A stretch of 12,975 nt of DNA from Microcaldota archaeon (GCA_026396375.1 JAPLWW010000034.1:1-12975), one strand, 5' to 3'. Shown: positions 1 through 6,770, numbered from the stretch's first letter. A program made the numbers and translations. The notes: generated by a model not told the origin, from the sequence alone.

Positions 1-549
1 CTGGTCTCAAGGTCATATGCGATGGGCATAGACTTTGACGAAATAACTGACAACTTTACTGTCATAGACACCACAAGGGACGATTCGCTCAGGGAAAACG
101 TGAGAAGGCTGATAGGGGTCATGAACTTTGCCATAGACAAGAAGAAAAGCACGATTGTGGTCATTGATTCGGTAACAGGGCTGTATGAAAGCAGGGAAAA
201 GGAGGCAAGGCAGATAGTCAGGGAAATATTCAACTTCATGAAGGAGAAAAAGCAGACAGCGATGTTTGTCTCCCAAAAAAGGTCGTCCCAGGACTCGATG
301 ACATCGGAAGCAGCAGGCGGCCTGGGGGTGGCCCATATTGTGGATGGAACGCTTGTGCTTGACAAAAAGGTAATATCAACCAAGTATGACGAAATGTTTT
401 ACAACATTCTCGTAGGTTCCGTCATGAGGACTGCAAGGATAGACGGCTGCAGGATGGCTGGCCATGACCTTGAGACCTATATGATGGACATAACGGAGTT
501 TGGGCTGATAGACATAAAGGAGAGGATGTCAAAGTCGGTAAAAAGATGA
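1..549 (+). CDS. KaiC/RadA-like ATPase domain protein, 3' part only
   Basis: This frame is open from base 1, so the gene begins upstream and only its last 182 codons are here. A RecA/KaiC core is visible: the Walker B strand TIVVIDS lies at residues 51-57 of the fragment, followed by a segment with SQKRSS (91-96), then GGLGVAHIVDGTLVLDK (106-122), the last strands of the ATPase fold. The tail has RIDGCRMAGHD (147-156), which recalls the RIDGCRxCGHD stretch I associate with archaeal KaiC-domain proteins of the AF_0795 type; here the second Cys is Ala. The Walker A loop would lie outside the window, so activity cannot be judged. These single-KaiC-domain archaeal proteins are likely signalling or regulatory ATPases of poorly known role. 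The TGA stop at 547-549 directly abuts the stop of the opposing gene. Confident of the superfamily, less of the subfamily. Confidence 0.85.
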   Translation: MVSRSYAMGIDFDEITDNFTVIDTTRDDSLRENVRRLIGVMNFAIDKKKSTIVVIDSVTGLYESREKEARQIVREIFNFMKEKKQTAMFVSQKRSSQDSMTSEAAGGLGVAHIVDGTLVLDKKVISTKYDEMFYNILVGSVMRTARIDGCRMAGHDLETYMMDITEFGLIDIKERMSKSVKR

Positions 550-690
550 TCATGTCCTTTTCTTGAACATGAGCCAGAGCAGCGCGATCATTACCAGGAT
601 GAAGAATCCTATGAAAAGCAGGAAGACCAGCGTAAAATTGCCCATCCCTATGCTGGGAACCTCAAATACGTTCGGAAATTCCATGTTCAT
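550..690 (-). CDS. 46-aa single-span membrane protein coupled to the Fe-S scaffold gene
   Basis: This is a small protein of unknown function. It has a short N-terminal segment, one strongly hydrophobic helix at about residues 18-42, and a basic KKRT end, which predicts the C-terminus inside the cell. The ATG at 690-688 overlaps the TGA of the scaffold gene (689-687) as ATGA, and a GGTG ribosome-binding element sits five bases upstream, so translation is probably coupled to the upstream gene. A longer reading starting at 744 runs through the scaffold gene in another frame and has no such signal, so I reject it. A second Met lies at codon 3. Its place as third gene behind sufS and the scaffold suggests a link to Fe-S assembly at the membrane, but that is inference from position only. 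It could also simply be a housekeeping microprotein. Confidence 0.6.
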   Translation of the reverse strand: MNMEFPNVFEVPSIGMGNFTLVFLLFIGFFILVMIALLWLMFKKRT

Positions 691-1067
691 TTTTTCACCT
701 TCTTCGCTATTTCCTTGAATGCAGAAATGGGCAGCTCTGCGCATCCTTTCATCTGGAAGTTTTGGGTAACATCAACGCCCATAAGCCTGTTCACATGCTG
801 AATGTCAATGGAATTCAGATAGGATAAAGGCTTTCCTATTATATCCTTTGCCAGCATCTCTGAAACAACCACCCCAACAAAGCAGGATACCTTGTCAAAT
901 GAAGCATCCTCAATCATCCCATCCTTTACCCTGATGTATACCCTGATGTTGTCTGCGCAGCTCACATAGGAGTCTGCCGAGATGACATCGCTTCCCTCCA
1001 GCTTCCTGAAATGCTTCTTTTGATTGAAAATGTCAACGTATTTGTCGTAAATGTCAGTGTCAGCCAT
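687..1067 (-). CDS. IscU/SufU-like Fe-S cluster scaffold protein
   Basis: The 126-aa protein has the NifU_N/IscU layout. Three cysteines, C37, C62 and C109, and Asp39 sit where the cluster or metal ligands of IscU lie. The first motif reads CAD rather than the usual CGD, keeping the Asp. The third Cys lies in KGCAELPISAFKEI, matching the family's C-terminal helix. The C62-C109 spacing of 47 residues is close to IscU and lacks the longer insertion typical of bacterial SufU, while the His that precedes the last Cys in IscU is Gly here. It should accept sulfur from the SufS encoded just upstream and build or pass on a cluster in the cytosol. Only 4 bp separate the two genes, and its AGGTGA ribosome-binding site overlaps the sufS stop. 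Family assignment is firm; whether it is scaffold or sulfur-relay protein is open. Confidence 0.85.
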   Translation of the reverse strand: MADTDIYDKYVDIFNQKKHFRKLEGSDVISADSYVSCADNIRVYIRVKDGMIEDASFDKVSCFVGVVVSEMLAKDIIGKPLSYLNSIDIQHVNRLMGVDVTQNFQMKGCAELPISAFKEIAKKVKK

Positions 1068-1071
1068 TTAT

Positions 1072-2238
1072 TCACCTGAAGTTAAGCTTGCCCAAGGCAT
1101 CAGCCAATGCGTCAATGTCGCTCTTGTCATTGTAGACATAGAAGCTGGCCCTTGCCGTTCCTGTAATGTTAAGTCTCCTGTGCAAGGGCATTGCGCAATG
1201 GTGCCCGCTCCTTATCGCTATGTTCTTTGCGCTTAGGAAATAGGCAACGTCATTGGCATGCATTCCTGAAACATTGAAGGAAATTACGCCTGCCTTTTTC
1301 CTTGGATCCTTTGGCCCATAATAGGAGATGTTCTTGATATTTTCAATAGACTCCATGGCATATTTAGTAAGGGCCATCTCATGGTTCCTTATGTTTTCCA
1401 TCCCTGTCTTTTCCAGGAGATCTATTGCCGCAGAGAGGCCTATCGCCTCAGCTATGGGAGGGGTACCTGCCTCATATTTGTAGGGGGCATCGGAAAATTC
1501 AGTTCCTTCAACAGAAACGGATTTTATCATGTCGCCTCCAAACAGGAAAGGCTTTGCGTTGTCCAAAATTCCTTCCTTTGCATAAAGGACTCCTATTCCG
1601 GTTGGCCCAAGCATCTTGTGGCTGCTGAATGCAGTAAAGTCGCACCCTTCCTTTTTGACATCAAATTTCCCATGGGGAACTGCCTGGGTCGCGTCAATCA
1701 CGGAAATGCCCTTGTTGTCCCTTATTTCATCGCATAACCCATGAATATTGTTGATTGTGCCAAGGACATTGCTTGCAGCGGAAAGCGCGTAAAGGCCCGC
1801 TTTTGGCAGTTTCCTGAAGAAGCCCTCATCATCAATGTCAATATAGGAGATTGGCTTTTTCCTTGCCTTTGCCATGAACTGCCATGGAACAAAGTTGGAA
1901 TGGTGCTCCATGACGGAAACGGCGTATGATTTCGGCTCAAGCACATAGGCCAAAAGATTGAGGCTTTCAGTTGCGCTTTTCGTGAATATTATCTCATTGG
2001 GCTTCGCATTTATGAGCTTTGCAACCTTTTCCCTCGCCTTTTCGTAAAGATTCGTTGACTGCTCGCTCAGCTTGTACATGCCCCTGTGGATGTTTGCATA
2101 TGTTGTGCTATAGAATTCATCCATCGCATTGATTACGGATTCTGGCTTTTGGCTCGAAGCTGCAGAATCAAGGAAATTTAAGCTGGGATTGTTCCTGAAT
2201 ATAGGAAATTCATCCTTTGGGATAAGAGGCTTGTCCAT
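1072..2238 (-). CDS. sufS: Cysteine desulfurase, SufS type
   Basis: This is a PLP enzyme that removes sulfur from L-cysteine as a persulfide, giving alanine, and feeds Fe-S cluster assembly. The 388-aa product has all landmarks: NFLDSAASSQ near the start, NIHRG (49-53), TKSATESLN (86-94), EHHSNFVPW (111-119) with the PLP-stacking His, the D182xxQ185 cofactor contact, FSSHKMLGPTGIG (204-216) with Schiff-base Lys208, and RSGHHCAMPL (343-352) with catalytic Cys348. The RxGHxC loop marks the SufS/CsdA (group II) branch rather than IscS/NifS. It is slightly shorter than the roughly 406-aa bacterial SufS. The start is fixed by a TATA element centred about 26 bp upstream, so the mRNA is probably leaderless. 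It heads the unit with the scaffold and a small membrane protein; no sufBCD genes are in view. Confidence 0.95.
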   Translation of the reverse strand: MDKPLIPKDEFPIFRNNPSLNFLDSAASSQKPESVINAMDEFYSTTYANIHRGMYKLSEQSTNLYEKAREKVAKLINAKPNEIIFTKSATESLNLLAYVLEPKSYAVSVMEHHSNFVPWQFMAKARKKPISYIDIDDEGFFRKLPKAGLYALSAASNVLGTINNIHGLCDEIRDNKGISVIDATQAVPHGKFDVKKEGCDFTAFSSHKMLGPTGIGVLYAKEGILDNAKPFLFGGDMIKSVSVEGTEFSDAPYKYEAGTPPIAEAIGLSAAIDLLEKTGMENIRNHEMALTKYAMESIENIKNISYYGPKDPRKKAGVISFNVSGMHANDVAYFLSAKNIAIRSGHHCAMPLHRRLNITGTARASFYVYNDKSDIDALADALGKLNFR

Positions 2239-2260
2239 AAGATATTGGGGGTAAGGACAA

Positions 2261-2268
2261 TTTTTAAA
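2261..2268 (-). promoter_or_regulatory. TATA box of the sufS unit
   Basis: On the minus strand the sequence reads GG then TTTAAAAA. Its centre lies about 26 bp before the sufS ATG at 2238, the distance from TATA box to transcription start in archaea, so the transcript would begin at or next to the ATG. It lies in the 51-bp gap after the DUF2207 gene, so sufS can be transcribed separately from the genes upstream. Confidence 0.65.
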
Positions 2269-2274
2269 CCATTA

Positions 2275-2291
2275 AGTTCAATTATTGAACT
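2275..2291. promoter_or_regulatory. Perfect 17-nt palindrome next to the sufS promoter (possible operator)
   Basis: AGTTCAATTATTGAACT is two perfect 8-nt inverted arms around one central base. In the sufS direction it ends six bases before the TATA box and covers the last bases of the upstream DUF2207 gene, including most of its TAG stop. The length and symmetry fit the site of a dimeric helix-turn-helix regulator acting on the Fe-S genes. The alternative, a transcription terminator of the LemA-DUF2207 unit, is weaker because the hairpin is AT-rich with a one-base centre and no T-run follows. Confidence 0.45.
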
Positions 2292-4431
2292 ACCTGGCCC
2301 CTCCGCCTCCTCCTCCAAATCCCCCTCCCCCGAAGCCTCCGCTGAATCCCCCATAGCCTCCTTTTGATGACGAAGATGCAATGCCTGCTGCATAGGTATT
2401 CATCCCATATAGGGACATGCGGGTAAACATCTTGGTTTTTGCAAGGGATTCCGCAGAAACCGCGGAAAGGGTCTGGGTGGCTATATTGTATTTCTTCATC
2501 TGGTCTATAGCCTTCTCGGCAACCCCCAATGCAGTCGCGAACACAAGCCAATTTTTCCACATCAGGATGTCCTCTTTTCCGTATTTTTGGATCATGCCGT
2601 AATTTGAAAGGAGGTTGGAAAAGGCATCCCACTTCTTCTTCTCGTCAATAAGCCCAAGCCTGAATTTCCCGAAAAGGAATTCGCCGAAGGAGATCACCAT
2701 AATCAGTAGGATTGAAAGGAAAACAAGGACAGGTATCATGAATTCCAGCTTGTATATGGAATAGAACAGGGTTATGCTTGCCAATGCCAGCAGAAGAGCT
2801 CCTGAAATGAACCCTTTTGCCTTGTCGTATCCGGAAATGTCAAATGAGGACTCTATCAATGCTTTTCCGTATGTCTGCTTGCCTGAACTTGAAGACGGAT
2901 AAATGATAAGGGCTGAAAAGTCCTTTGAGAATGATGATGCCAATGAAACATCGGACTTTAGCTTAGCCTTCACCTTGTCATAGTTAAACGTATATTGGTT
3001 TGTCCCTGTCATTTCCCCGTACCTTTCGAACATGTTGAGGAGCAGGGACTCGTATTCGTCAGGATAGCCTTTTTTGCTGTAAACGATTGTCTTTTCGTCC
3101 TTTATCGAGATTATTTTCCTAAATTCAAGGTCAAGCAAGGTCGCATGGATCGCATTGGAGTCCATGTCGCTTGGCGTTCCCACGAAAAGCAGGTTGACTT
3201 CCCAGGGCTTCCTGTCCTCATTGGGAATTATATGCAAGGAGTCTATCTCAAAGGCGGTCTTGTCCTCCTTTCCATACCTGTTGTATATCGAGTATATCAG
3301 GAAAACAAAAAGCAAAGCCATTAGGATATGGACGATTACCCTGTAATCAAACAGGATCTTGTCAAGAAGCGCATTTATCTTTACCCTCTCAAAGTCGAAA
3401 TCGGAGATTGTGGACCTTGCATAGGATGAAATGAATGTTGGGGATGATATCAGGGCCCTTATGCTGAAAGGGGTATTTGGCTTCATATCCGTTATATATA
3501 TTTTGTCTGGAAGCGATGTTCCATAGGGATATGTGAAATAATCGGTCAGGTTTCCATTTGACATCTTATTCTGAACGGATACCGAGGTTTCCAATATTGT
3601 TGATGCGAAGCTGTCTGAAATGACATAGTTGAGCGAATACAGGTCCTTTGTCTTGTCTTTTCTGTATGGGGCGGATACGGAATATTCGAATCTGACTATC
3701 TGATGGCCTAAATTATAGGGCTTTTCGCTTCTGCATATGTATTCCACATAGGTTCCCTTGTCAGACTCTATGAAACTGGTTCCCATGGGGCATTCATAGC
3801 TTTCGATCGCATAGTTATGGTAACTGTCCTTGTTTACAGAAATGAATATCTCATGGTATTTGGTGCCGGAATCAAGGTTAAAGGACAGGGTCCTGTCCAC
3901 AGTCATCTTATTGTCATAGAACGTTACTATTATGTTTTGGAAATCCACATATACTGGAGAGCGCTCAAGCAGGCTGATGAAATCGGCAATGAAGTAGGAG
4001 ATGAACAGGAAGAAAAGCCCTATTATGACTATGATTGCAAACAGTTTCAATTCGTTTGATTCGGTATTGAGAAAAGTGGAGCTGAATCTTGACCTTATCA
4101 AGGCGGCCAAAAAAATTACTAGGATGAATGCCCAATATTCAGAAGGCAGAATGGTTATTGTTCCTGTAAGGAGGAGCAGGAGGAATATGGCAGATATTCC
4201 CCCTATCATAACATTGACATATTCAAAAGTGGAGGATTTTGAGTAAAGGAAAAGCGCATAGATCGAGATAAGGGCAAAAATGACCAGGGGCAGAAGGCCG
4301 TAGTTCCCCAAAAAGGAGGATATCAGCATGTAGATGACTGCCGCCGAAAGCACAAATACGGTGAAAAGCAGGATCTCTTTTATGGGTGATTTTGTCTTGC
4401 TTACACTGTATAGAACTTCTGATTCAGCCAT
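2290..4431 (-). CDS. DUF2207-type multispan membrane protein with Gly-rich tail
   Basis: The 713-aa product is a predicted membrane protein of the DUF2207 family; its biochemical role is unknown. Order: five hydrophobic helices at about 19-40, 44-62, 72-92, 98-113 and 130-152; an outer beta-rich domain at about 155-360; a helix at 363-384; a cytoplasmic part at about 390-540; two more helices at 541-559 and 564-584; then the family's closing region with W601, YGKEDILMWKNWLVFATALG (617-636) and a tail of Gly and Ser ending GGGGGGAR. The block of five helices ahead of the outer domain is more than the single N-terminal signal or anchor usual in this family. The ATG at 4431 has a GAGGT ribosome-binding site and follows LemA by 13 bp. 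LemA and DUF2207 genes are often neighbours, so a joint envelope role is likely. Confidence 0.85.
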   Translation of the reverse strand: MAESEVLYSVSKTKSPIKEILLFTVFVLSAAVIYMLISSFLGNYGLLPLVIFALISIYALFLYSKSSTFEYVNVMIGGISAIFLLLLLTGTITILPSEYWAFILVIFLAALIRSRFSSTFLNTESNELKLFAIIVIIGLFFLFISYFIADFISLLERSPVYVDFQNIIVTFYDNKMTVDRTLSFNLDSGTKYHEIFISVNKDSYHNYAIESYECPMGTSFIESDKGTYVEYICRSEKPYNLGHQIVRFEYSVSAPYRKDKTKDLYSLNYVISDSFASTILETSVSVQNKMSNGNLTDYFTYPYGTSLPDKIYITDMKPNTPFSIRALISSPTFISSYARSTISDFDFERVKINALLDKILFDYRVIVHILMALLFVFLIYSIYNRYGKEDKTAFEIDSLHIIPNEDRKPWEVNLLFVGTPSDMDSNAIHATLLDLEFRKIISIKDEKTIVYSKKGYPDEYESLLLNMFERYGEMTGTNQYTFNYDKVKAKLKSDVSLASSFSKDFSALIIYPSSSSGKQTYGKALIESSFDISGYDKAKGFISGALLLALASITLFYSIYKLEFMIPVLVFLSILLIMVISFGEFLFGKFRLGLIDEKKKWDAFSNLLSNYGMIQKYGKEDILMWKNWLVFATALGVAEKAIDQMKKYNIATQTLSAVSAESLAKTKMFTRMSLYGMNTYAAGIASSSSKGGYGGFSGGFGGGGFGGGGGGAR

Positions 4432-4444
4432 TTACCTCAGCCAT

Positions 4445-5023
4445 TTACTCGAAAACTGTTCCGCTTACCCTGTTCTTTATCTCAGATTCGAATTCGAGGT
4501 ATGCCTTCTTTGTGAACCCCATGATCGCTGCGAAAAGGTTTGTGGGAAACTGCTCTATTGTAATATTGTATTTCTGCACCTGGTCGTTGTAAAGGTACCT
4601 TATCCTGGATATCTCGTCCTCAACCCCCTTTATTGAATTCTGGAGATTGATGACAGTTTCACTTCCCTTAAGATTCGGATAATTCTCGACTGCGACGTTT
4701 ATTGCACCTAAAACGGATTTTGCAAAGGTATCCGCCTCCTTTGCCTGATCAGGGGTGGTGATGTTCATGGACCTGTATTTCGTTATCTGCTCGAATGTGC
4801 CTTTCTCGAACTTGAGGTAGCTTTTCGTTGACTCAACCAACGAGGAGATCATGTCGAACCTTTTCTTCATTGCCACGTTTATCTGGTTGAAGCTGCCCTC
4901 GATCCCATTTTTCATAGATATGAGCTTATTGTAGATAGCTACTGTAAATATCACTATAGCTGCTGCAAAGATTATCGCTAACAGAATCAGGCCACCGATT
5001 ATTCCCATTGTCAATATATCCAT
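4445..5023 (-). CDS. lemA: LemA family membrane protein
   Basis: LemA proteins have one N-terminal membrane helix and a helical coiled domain; their function is not settled. Here the helix covers about residues 7-30, followed by YNKLISMKNGIEGSFNQI and the signature stretches MKKRFDMISSLVEST, VENYPNLKGSE, and YNDQVQKYNITIEQFP. From the ATG at 5023 the protein is 192 aa, close to the family norm. I prefer 5023 because a TATA element on this strand (5052-5045) is centred about 25-26 bp upstream, giving a leaderless mRNA; the other in-frame ATG at 5035 would lie upstream of that transcription start and has no ribosome-binding site. It is the first gene of a two-gene unit with the DUF2207 protein downstream. 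Confidence 0.9.
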   Translation of the reverse strand: MDILTMGIIGGLILLAIIFAAAIVIFTVAIYNKLISMKNGIEGSFNQINVAMKKRFDMISSLVESTKSYLKFEKGTFEQITKYRSMNITTPDQAKEADTFAKSVLGAINVAVENYPNLKGSETVINLQNSIKGVEDEISRIRYLYNDQVQKYNITIEQFPTNLFAAIMGFTKKAYLEFESEIKNRVSGTVFE

Positions 5024-5044
5024 ATATGATTTCATTTGGAATTC

Positions 5045-5052
5045 TATTTAAA
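5045..5052 (-). promoter_or_regulatory. TATA box of the lemA unit
   Basis: The minus strand reads CTTTTTAAATAG around this box. Its centre is about 26 bp from the ATG at 5021-5023. It lies back to back with the promoter for the UbiA gene on the other strand, within the 80-bp gap between the two start codons. Confidence 0.55.
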
Positions 5053-5073
5053 AAGATGACGCAAATCATTACG

Positions 5074-5081
5074 TTTTTAAA
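5074..5081 (+). promoter_or_regulatory. TATA box of the UbiA gene
   Basis: TTTTTAAA is centred 26-27 bp before the ATG at 5104, which sets that ATG as the leaderless start and argues against the upstream in-frame ATGs at 5008 and 5056. The TTTAAA core is symmetric, so it could also be read on the other strand, but no well-placed start codon lies the right distance away there. Confidence 0.6.
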
Positions 5082-5103
5082 CCGTATTCTGCAACACAAT
5101 ACA

Positions 5104-5997
5104 ATGCTTTTTGCTGAAAATAATATCTATAGGAAGATATGCGCAATCGCAAGGCTGACCAGGGTTGAGCATGGCATAATGCTGTCCTTTGCCGTATTCC
5201 TCGGATTCATGATCATAGGGGTAAAGGATGTTGACCCCTTCAATTTCATCTATTCCCTCCTAGTCCCATTCTTTGCGGAGATGGGGATCTTCGCATTGAA
5301 TGACCTGCTGGATTACAAGACAGATGAGATAAACAGGCGGAATGACAGGCCCCTTGTCACAAAGGACATAAAACCCGGGGAAGCTAAGGTGATAGCTTTA
5401 ATCTGCATTTTCTTGGGGATATTCCTGTCAAGCATGATAAATCCAACGGCATTGATAGTGACCACGATATTCTCAGCATTCGGGATAATATACAATTACA
5501 GGATGAAGGATATCCCCCTGCTTGGAAACATGTTCATCGGCACAACCATGGGAATACCGTTCATATTTGCGGACATCTCATTCAGCGGGGGAATAACGGA
5601 AAAATCGTTGTACCTGTTCAGCATCGCATTCATAGTGGGATTTGCAAGGGAAATCGTGAAAAGCGTCGAGGATTATAAGGGCGACCTTATGGCAAGGGGC
5701 TCAAGAACCCTTCCTATTATTATTGGCCCAAAGCTGAGCATGATGATTGCAGGCCTGATATTCCTGATGTTCGTGCCCATCTCATTCTATTTCATAGTAT
5801 TGATGTCTGATTTCAGCATAAACCTTGCCACGGCTGCGCTTCTGTTCATTTCATACGTCATAATAATATACTCGCTCCTGGAATGTTTCTTCTGCACGGG
5901 AGAATGCATAGGGGAGGCGAGAATGATAAAGAAGCTCACTTTTTTTGCAATGGCGGTCGGCCTTATAGCGATATTCGTTTCATCCCTTTCGATGTGA
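5104..5997 (+). CDS. UbiA-family prenyltransferase, probable geranylgeranylglycerol-phosphate geranylgeranyltransferase
   Basis: UbiA enzymes are polytopic membrane proteins that transfer a prenyl chain to an acceptor. The 297-aa product has both Asp-rich motifs: NDLLDYKTD (66-74) followed by INRRNDRPL, and EDYKGD (189-194) followed by GSRTLP. About eight or nine hydrophobic helices fit the fold. In archaea the likeliest job is adding the second geranylgeranyl chain to GGGP to make digeranylgeranylglyceryl phosphate, the core of ether lipids; the AREIVKSVEDYKGD stretch is in keeping with that group. Other UbiA roles, such as quinone or heme side-chain attachment, cannot be excluded from sequence alone. 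The start at 5104 is chosen from the TATA spacing. CxxC-type cysteines (261, 264, 268) near the C-terminus are unusual. The TGA stop abuts the stop of the next gene, on the opposite strand. Confidence 0.85.
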   Translation: MLFAENNIYRKICAIARLTRVEHGIMLSFAVFLGFMIIGVKDVDPFNFIYSLLVPFFAEMGIFALNDLLDYKTDEINRRNDRPLVTKDIKPGEAKVIALICIFLGIFLSSMINPTALIVTTIFSAFGIIYNYRMKDIPLLGNMFIGTTMGIPFIFADISFSGGITEKSLYLFSIAFIVGFAREIVKSVEDYKGDLMARGSRTLPIIIGPKLSMMIAGLIFLMFVPISFYFIVLMSDFSINLATAALLFISYVIIIYSLLECFFCTGECIGEARMIKKLTFFAMAVGLIAIFVSSLSM

Positions 5998-6504
5998 CTA
6001 TTTGAGAAGCTTGAGAAATGACGGCTTTGTTTTCAATGCAATCGCATAGCCGATGTCAAACAGCGCTATCGCAAAAAATGGGTTCCAGTTGCCTATCAGA
6101 AGGCCTATTGCAGCTGCCCCTATCCACATTGAGGGCCTATAGTCCCTGATTATCTTCAGCTCCATTTCATCGATGATTCCGCAAACAGTGAGCATTGCTA
6201 TGGACAGGGGATTGAGCGCGGAAACGTCCCTTATCAGCGCCAGGGTTATCAGCAGGACAAATGAATAGGCTATCCTCAACGCCTCCTTGTCTATCTTGCC
6301 CATGAGGATAAGCGCAATCAGAAGGCTTATGACGGTTTCAGGCGAAATCGAGATGGCTGCAAGGGTTCCTGCGATTATGAAAATGAGGTTTATGAAAAGG
6401 TAGATGGCATCCTTTATCCTCTTTTTTATTATGAAGCCGTCAAGCATCTTTGAGGAAAATCCCGCCAATGCAACCAGACCCAACAATGCAAAATCGAATG
6501 ACAT
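5998..6504 (-). CDS. Polytopic membrane protein of unknown function, 168 aa
   Basis: I do not recognise this family. The protein is almost all membrane, with about six or seven hydrophobic segments at roughly 4-20, 33-52, 56-70, 76-92, 98-112, 125-139 and 141-157. Charged residues worth noting lie between segments: KKRIKD (28-32), a polar loop DEMELKIIRDYRPS (112-125), and a buried Asp in FDIGYA (149-154). The ATG at 6504 is used because a TATA-like box (6533-6526) is centred 26 bp upstream; an in-frame ATG at 6582 would put the promoter inside the gene and adds a non-hydrophobic, lysine-rich extension. It converges on the UbiA gene with no base between the two stop codons. A transporter or a membrane-lipid enzyme are both possible; neither is shown by a motif I can name. 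Confidence 0.7.
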   Translation of the reverse strand: MSFDFALLGLVALAGFSSKMLDGFIIKKRIKDAIYLFINLIFIIAGTLAAISISPETVISLLIALILMGKIDKEALRIAYSFVLLITLALIRDVSALNPLSIAMLTVCGIIDEMELKIIRDYRPSMWIGAAAIGLLIGNWNPFFAIALFDIGYAIALKTKPSFLKLLK

Positions 6505-6525
6505 GATATCATTTTTCTCAGAAAG

Positions 6526-6533
6526 TTTTAATT
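6526..6533 (-). promoter_or_regulatory. TATA-like box of the unknown membrane protein gene
   Basis: The minus strand reads AATTAAAA, centred about 26 bp from the ATG at 6502-6504. The match to a TATA consensus is moderate, but the spacing equals that of the other leaderless genes in the window. Confidence 0.45.
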
Positions 6534-6581
6534 GCTTTGCGATTTTTTGCGCTTTATTTTGATAAATGGTGGTAATAAACA

Positions 6582-6613
6582 TTGAAAATATTTTTTCTAA
6601 AAAAAATTTTCAA
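6582..6613. repeat. AT-rich 15-bp inverted repeat with 2-nt loop
   Basis: The left arm (6582-6596) TTGAAAATATTTTTT and right arm (6599-6613) AAAAAAAATTTTCAA pair at 14 of 15 positions around the central CT. It lies in the AT-rich gap between the unknown membrane protein and the small lysine-rich frames, about 16 bp upstream of the strongest TATA box in the window. It could be a protein-binding site, a cruciform or a terminator of leftward or rightward RNA; chance symmetry in A/T tracts is also possible. Confidence 0.5.
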
Positions 6614-6628
6614 AATAAAAGACAAACA

Positions 6629-6636
6629 TTTATATA
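6629..6636 (+). promoter_or_regulatory. Strong TATA box upstream of small lysine-rich reading frames
   Basis: TTTATATA, within ATTTATATATAAG, is the closest match to the archaeal TATA consensus in this window. It predicts a transcription start near 6659-6661, leaving a leader of about 6-11 nt that carries AGGT just before ATGATG at 6667-6672. No conventional gene begins here, so the promoter points to the small frames or to an unrecognised short RNA. Confidence 0.6.
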
Positions 6637-6666
6637 TAAGTTAAGATGAAAAGGATTTAGGTTTTC

Positions 6667-6714
6667 ATGATGGCAGCAAAAAAGAAAGCAAAGAAAGGAA
6701 AAAAGAAGAGATAA
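6667..6714 (+). CDS. Candidate 15-aa lysine-rich microprotein
   Basis: The frame encodes MMAAKKKAKKGKKKR, of which eight residues are Lys and one is Arg. It starts at a double ATG; AGGT at 6659-6662 is seven bases before the second ATG, so translation may begin at 6670. It follows the strongest TATA box of the window and is followed by a T-rich tract. The frame that comes next begins with the same ATGATGGCAG and the same Lys-rich style, so the two look like a tandem pair. A peptide this basic would bind nucleic acid or ribosomes, but that is inference. It could instead be part of a non-coding RNA whose A-rich sequence happens to be open. Confidence 0.45.
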   Translation: MMAAKKKAKKGKKKR

Positions 6715-6729
6715 ATGAATAATCAATCC

Positions 6730-6742
6730 CTTTTATTTTTTA
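6730..6742 (+). terminator. T-rich 13-mer after the first microprotein frame
   Basis: CTTTTATTTTTTA begins 16 bp after the TAA of the 15-codon frame. Archaeal termination often needs only a T-run, without a hairpin, so this is a plausible stop for the short transcript. The identical 13-mer recurs after the second small frame. Confidence 0.5.
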
Positions 6743-6770
6743 CTTAATCAAAAAAAATCGACGGTGTTTT

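Noticed and set aside
691..744. Longer form of the small membrane protein starting at 744
   Set aside because: The added part is the 3' end of the scaffold gene read in another frame. The ATGA overlap at 687-690 with a GGTG site gives a better start.
2178..2632. Minus-strand frames of 71 and 116 codons, overlapping the 3' end of the DUF2207 gene
   Set aside because: They are alternative frames of the Gly-rich tail of the DUF2207 gene and its downstream gap; the Gly-rich frame is the one that matches the family.
5008..5103. N-terminal extension of the UbiA protein to ATG 5008 or 5056
   Set aside because: It would place the TATA box inside the gene and, from 5008, overlap lemA. The ATG at 5104 lies exactly at the predicted transcription start.
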